Below are positions 59,026 through 64,000 of a stretch of 64,000 nucleotides of DNA, one piece after another. Position 1 is the stretch's first letter. The number at the start of each line of letters is the position of its first letter. This DNA is from Takifugu bimaculatus (Eukaryota; Chordata; Actinopteri; Tetraodontiformes; Tetraodontidae). The stretch is taken from assembly GCA_004026145.2 (NCBI GenBank), contig CP034991.1, forward strand, positions 7,537,294-7,601,293. The letters are read 5' to 3'. A program made the translations under genes and the position numbers. The notes under the pieces are model-generated. The model worked only from the letters and a program-made list of their open reading frames with translations, made no database searches and had not been told where the DNA came from.

Positions 59026-61708
59026 GTTTTTCAGGTGGCCCAGTGTCGCTGTAACTACCAGGCACAGGTGGATAGAGGGAACCATAATCTGGGGGCGGCT
59101 GCGGTTGAAAAAGAGGGGGAGCGTTAGGCATTGGCTGTTGATCTACAGATGAAGGGAAAGCTGGAGCAGGAAAACCATATGGAGCGGGCTGCTGTGGCCA
59201 GTAGGTGTTGTAGCCACCCGTGTTCCCGTACGGGGTGGGATTAGGTGCTGGGTATCCATATGCGCCTGGAGGTGCGGGCACGGGATAAGGTCCAGGAGCA
59301 AAGGCAGGTGGAGGGAAGTCACTGTAACCGGGAGCTCCAGCAGGGTGAGGAACAGCCTGACCAAAGCCATGGCTCGGCAATCTGGATGTAATGACCACTG
59401 GTAGCTTCACCTCTGGATCAATGGTGAGGCTGATGTCCACATACACCTGTAAAGCAGAAGGAAATCAGTTAACAAGTGTTTACACTGTAAACTGCTTTTG
59501 TTTAGCTTCCTGTGTTGTAACGGTTAAGATGTTCTTTAACACAACAATGCAAACACATTAGTAACCGCACTAAAGCAACACTGCGCTTAATCACATCATT
59601 TTCTGCAAAAACAAGGTGACAAGGTGCAATAATGTGTAGCTCTGTTTACATATAGGACTTTACTGCTAACGCAGATACCGGTAGTTATACACTCAGGTAT
59701 CAGGACCCAGGCCCACAATCCAACTGGTTTTCTGAGCTACCAGGTAGACAACCCTTTGATCCGGGTTCCCACTTGCCTTTTTTCTGTCTGGGAGGACAGA
59801 AAACCTGGCTGGATGTGGACTGGCTTTTGACAATATTGACTTGTTCCACATACGGAGGCATGAAATGACTGAACAGGCCATAGTCTCTCTGCAGAGTTTC
59901 CTGCATTAAGCAGAAATTTAACTTCCGAAATTCTGGAATAACTGGCCTCTTTTTTCACTTTTACCGTAAGAAACATTGTGGTACTAGGGCGCAATTAGCA
60001 AAATTTATTGCACGTGCTGGAGCTAGCAAACAAATGAACTAGCCTGAAATAAATTAATTTTTAAAAAAAAGTTAATAAAATTGCATTTCTCATATTACTG
60101 AAATTACCTTGATGTAGTAGTCAACAAAAATGATGTCACAGTTGTGGACAGTGTTGACGGCATCGTCGGGAATCTTCATTTGGCAGGAGAACGTTTCCTC
60201 CGAGTTCCCTTTGATGGTTTCCCCGACCATCTTGCACAGGCTCACATCGCTGAGTGTAGTAGAGGCGAAGGCACGGTACACGGTTTTCTGCTGTAAACTG
60301 AACTTCAGCTTTGTATCCTTCGAGGCAGCGTAACACACGGTGCCACTAATAAATAGCGTGTCACCTGTGGGGAAGGAAGGGGGGGTTGGGGAAGGTGGGG
60401 GGGCAGTCACTATCTGAGCAGCACCCACAATCATTGACAAAGGCTGTCGAACACCTGAGGGACATTATGTCCGACCTGTCTTATCACAACCGTTTGACAG
60501 CGTTAAAACCCAGTGAGACGTGTTTACCTGGACAGCAAAGCTTCCTGTCTACAGATGCTGACAGCTGGACCTGCCCTTTGGAGAAAACTCCAAACTCTTT
60601 GTCCACTGAGCCTGAAGTAGGATACTGGAAAATAATCAGGAAAATCACAAACGCTGTTTATGTTTAACGTTTTCTTCGAATTTTACCCTCCTAATTTCAC
60701 CTACTGTTGCAGGACCAACGGGTGGTGTAGACGTTGACACAAAACGGAGCTCTCTGTGTTCGAAAGAAGGCACGCGCCAGCTCCTGGAGATCTTGGCTTC
60801 AAGCGTGTAAACGATCTTGCCATGAAACCCCTTGAACGATGACGGAAAGTCCCTTTGAGGCAAAAACCAGCCCGATCGGTTAGTCTTGAGGGCAACTAGT
60901 TCGTGACACAATACACTAAGAAAGTTCCCGCTCACCCTTGTGGGATTTTCAACTTGAACTCGAAGCTATTGTCACCTTTAGGAAGCTCAACACCTGTAAA
61001 ACAAACCCACAATCACCAATCGATGGTTTCCTCTGCCAGCAAAAACCCTTTATCTCAGTTAATCGTGGGCAAGATTAAAAAAAGCCAAAAGAAAAAAATG
61101 TCTCTGTCAGTCCAAATGTCAAACAAAACCATCAATCATAAAATCATTTTCCTACAATTTGAATTTTCAAATAGAGACGCTGTGACCAGACTGTAAGTTT
61201 CATGGAAATATCAGTTTATAAATAACCCAAATCAGCAAGATTCATTCTTCAACAACACAGGAACCATCAACACCTTATATCCAAGTGATATTCAGTTCTA
61301 TTTTTATTATATTAACATTAAATCTTGATGATGCGACCTGACGCCCCAACCACCGCTGACGGTCCCATTAATCCACCTGACACCTCCCAGCGCACGCGCG
61401 CGCGCGAACATGCGCGCTCGATTACGTTCACCTGTTGCCATCACGAGTGGACCCGTCTTACCTTCTTCCACTAAGACAACTTTGTCTTTGAAATATCTCC
61501 TGTGGTCGCTGTGGCTTTTCTTCCGGTCTCCGGTCCCATCGGACCAGTGGACATGAGCTTCGCCTTTCACCTTGACCGCGACGCCCTTCACTTTGGTCTC
61601 CTCCTTCAGCGTGAAAGTGACCTTACCGGCCACCGTATCTCCGCCAGAAAAGACGTTCTCCTTGTTCGGGGCTACATAAAGCAGCTTGAAATCTTTGATC
61701 GGGGACAT
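59021..61708 (-). CDS. Alpha-arrestin (arrestin domain-containing protein), copy B
   Basis: Six exons on the minus strand, 61708-61462, 60993-60936, 60852-60705, 60624-60528, 60364-60108 and 59446-59021, join in frame to 410 residues. Exons 2-5 have exactly the same lengths as in copy A (58, 148, 97 and 257 bp). Conserved arrestin motifs include MSPIKDFKLLY, FSGGDTVAGKVTF, LKIPQGDFPSSF, GKIVYTLEAKISRSWR and NCDIIFVDYYIK followed by VYVDISL. The C-terminal tail of about 140 residues is Pro/Tyr/Gly-rich with repeated YP/PAP units and a PPPDY motif as the probable NEDD4 WW ligand. The start at 61,708 is chosen because it aligns with copy A; an in-frame upstream ATG (61,813) would add 35 unconserved residues. 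The stop codon lies inside an AATAAA hexamer. Confidence 0.9.
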
Positions 61709-62601
61709 GTCCCTCACCTGCTGATGATTAATCCGCTGCTGTGGATGTTTTGGGTGCGTTCCCTGAGCCGAAGGTGAACTTCCGGCTCCGCCCAGCTGCA
61801 GGTCGGAGAGCAAGTCAACACCCTACAGCAGATATGAGTTGGATATGAGTTATAGCCAAGGTGTGGTTTAAGGCTTATAACCCAATGTCAACAGGTATTC
61901 AGCAGCTGTAAAAAACAAAAACCTCATTGTTTTAGCTGAAGTTAAACCATCTTGCAAGAATGGAAACATTATTCCAGTTCCTAATTTTATGGATTACACA
62001 CAGTTCATTTTGTGGGGCTCCTGTTTTTCTCCTGAACACAGGAGCAGATAGCTGCCCTGGGTATTTGCCCCTTCTCCACCTCTCGTGATGTACTGGGCTG
62101 TTACTTGGGTGTCTCCTCCACGCTGCTGGGATACAGCAAACCTTTGAATACGGCTCACAAGGATGTGCATCCTGGAGGAGCTGCGACTCTTGCAGGCTAA
62201 TACCGCCTCGCGCTGCCATTAGCAGTGAGGGTGCTGGGAAAATGAACCTAAATATTATCAGTCAGAAAGGGTTACAAGGCGGAAATGCTCTGTGGCCGCA
62301 ACCTGAAACCAGAAACCTGTCCCTTATGAGAGGCTGTTTTAAAAATGGCACCAGAGAAACGTGATTAATCGCCATTGCTGCTTCCTAACTGGACAGAGGT
62401 GTGACTCAAAGCCATGATCTAGTGTTCCCTTTATTTTTGGAGCAGCTTAAATGTTAATACTGAAAAATAACATCTGGTAACAACTGATAAATCCCATTGA
62501 GGATGGTGCTGGTGCCAGGGTCTGAGGGTGTACACCAACTGTTTAATCAAAAGAAATCACCACGGTAAAGGACAGGGGGCACAAGCAGCCTGGCAACATG
62601 C
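61709..62601. other. Spacer between alpha-arrestin copies B and C
   Basis: Contains the copy B upstream region and the far 3' flank of copy C. No TATA box or other gene recognised. Confidence 0.45.
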
Positions 62602-62607
62602 TTTATT
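62602..62607 (-). terminator. Alpha-arrestin C polyadenylation signal AATAAA
   Basis: AATAAA on the minus strand about 445 bases past the copy C stop codon. Confidence 0.6.
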
Positions 62608-63050
62608 TGGTGGGGGAAATGGAAAACACACAAGACAACAAAGACCTGGGTGGAGCAGAGCTCTTTTCAACAACGCTCCTTCTCAGGACTGCACGACTGT
62701 TCGTAAAGCTCATGTTTGTAAGGGAATCAAATGGCGCCATCTAACCTGAAAATATAAAATAATTCAAAATGTTTTGTTGCTTTCTGTAGGCCTTAAAACA
62801 CAAAAGTGAGGTAGGCAGTTGTCATTAACTCTAATACTGATGTAAAAATTCAACAAGGCACGTAACATATCTTTATAGTGGTTGGAGTTAAAGACCTGAA
62901 GAGCTAATTAAACATTGCATACTGGATAACTGCTTATATGCACAGAAAACTGCACAATTTGGTAGTATTTGCTTCCTGAATACACACAGCTATAGGCATT
63001 ATTTCAAGCGTCAGGAGTTCTTTTTTCGCATCTGCGCGTGAGCACACATT

Positions 63051-63981
63051 CTATTGTTTGCTGTTACTTTGTCCGGCAGAAGATTCCGGGAAAAGAAGTG
63101 AGTAAGATGGGGGAGGTTCGTCCTGCTGGGACAGGAAGTCCGTGTTCATGAGTGGCGCAGACGGTTGTGTTGCGTTATAGGGTGGAGGGGTGGGATATGT
63201 GTTCATCGGTGGGATCTCCGGGGCACTAGGGGGTGGGTGTGGTGCCGCAGCAGCAGGCGGAGGGTGAAGCACAGAGGACGAAGAGGACTGACTCCCATAT
63301 GGCGAAGCCAGATGTGGGTATGGGCTGCTCCCTCGCACGAATGCTGGTTGAGCAGGGTACTGAGGAGGTGGTGCTGCCGAATAAGGGTAAGGACCCATAG
63401 CCAAGAACGGAGGAGGAACACTGGCGTTCAGAGTGCCTCCTGTAGCTCCAGCCGGATATGGCCTGGCCGCTGCTGCAGGAGGAGGAAAATCACAGTTGCT
63501 TGGACCCCCGGCGGCACTGGCAGAATGGGGCCGGGCGGCGCCGCCGTGGATCATGCTGTGTGGACAAATGAGCAGAGGGAAGACGACCTTTGGATCAGAA
63601 GCGAAGCTGATATCCAAGTACGCCTGATGGGGGAAAAACAATACCCACAGATTCATTTAGACGCGATGCAGCAGGAAGTCATCTCCACTGAGAATATCAA
63701 AAAGACAATGACATCATCACGCACCTTCAGGCGATATTCCACTGAGATGAGATTGCAGTTCTGGATGGACAGACCCAGATCTCTGGGAACCTGGAGTGCA
63801 CAGTTAACAGTCTTCTGTGTGCGGGGTGTCACGCACTGGTCGGACACAATGGCGATGGTGCTGCTTTCGTGATTTGTGTTGCCTTGGGCGCGATACACGA
63901 TGTCACACTTTAGCTTGAATTTGGGCGTCATTTCACTGGAAGAGGAATTGTTGATTTTAGCAACAACCGCAATAGTTTCAC
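63051..63981 (-). CDS. Alpha-arrestin copy C, 3' two exons only (cut by window edge)
   Basis: Two exons are visible: 63981-63725 (257 bp, the same length and phase as exon 5 of copies A and B) and the last exon 63623-63051 (573 bp). Upstream exons lie beyond the right edge, so the start is not in the window. Exon 5 keeps the arrestin C-lobe pattern (NCNLISVEYRLK) and the last exon begins AYLDISFASDPKV, matching the other copies. The tail is the longest of the three, about 190 residues, rich in Pro/Ala/Ser/Tyr, with two PPxY motifs: PPPY (TPPPYNAT) and PPSY (EPPPSYSLLF), both candidate WW-domain ligands. The splice acceptor is a plain CAG|GCG. Intact as far as visible. Confidence 0.88.
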
Positions 63982-64000
63982 CTGATCGGGAACAAAATAT

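Noticed and set aside
59693..59906. 68-codon minus-strand frame between exons 5 and 6 of alpha-arrestin B
   Set aside because: Not needed to keep the frame and no counterpart exon in copies A or C. A short CTATGGCCTGTT stretch is shared with the equivalent intron of copy A (near 56,380), which fits residual intron homology after duplication.

Overview
The window is a teleost fish genome segment, most likely from a compact-genome percomorph such as a pufferfish. The evidence is vertebrate multi-exon genes with many introns of about 80-150 bp, dense (CA/TG)n microsatellites, a tRNA-headed SINE, a hAT-type mini-element, and proteins aligning end to end with vertebrate families. Species identity is inferred, not proven. 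All family assignments come from reading translated exons against remembered family sequences; no database search was run.

Layout. Positions 1-24,017 hold no coding exon that I can recognise: long microsatellites, minisatellites, a 530-bp polypyrimidine tract and several CpG-rich patches that could be promoters or 5' exons. Then follow wdr54 (minus, 24,233-26,570), a c2orf81 homologue (plus, 27,712-29,216) head-to-head with it, nol6 (plus, 25 coding exons, 30,210-38,054), a CART neuropeptide precursor gene (minus, 36,142-36,662) nested in nol6 intron 21, aqp3 (plus, 41,167-45,246), a single-pass membrane protein with a mannose-receptor-type cysteine-rich (R-type lectin) domain (minus, 50,177-52,984), and three tandem alpha-arrestin genes on the minus strand (55,910-58,173; 59,021-61,708; and a third whose 5' part lies off the right edge, 63,051-63,981).

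How the genes relate. They are individually regulated and do not form one pathway. nol6 is a ribosome-biogenesis (SSU processome) housekeeping gene; aqp3 is a membrane water/glycerol channel; the alpha-arrestins are likely NEDD4-family ligase adaptors for membrane cargo; CART is a secreted disulfide-rich neuropeptide. nol6-aqp3 adjacency matches human 9p13 and wdr54-c2orf81 adjacency matches human 2p13 (from memory), so an ancestral rearrangement joint probably lies between 29.2 and 30.2 kb.

Best leads: the nested CART gene with its own TATA box and a perfect CRE palindrome; an 86-bp nearly perfect palindrome at 48,628-48,713; the stand-alone R-type lectin membrane protein; the alpha-arrestin array with invariant middle exons and fast-changing PPxY tails; and an alpha-arrestin stop codon lying inside an AATAAA hexamer.
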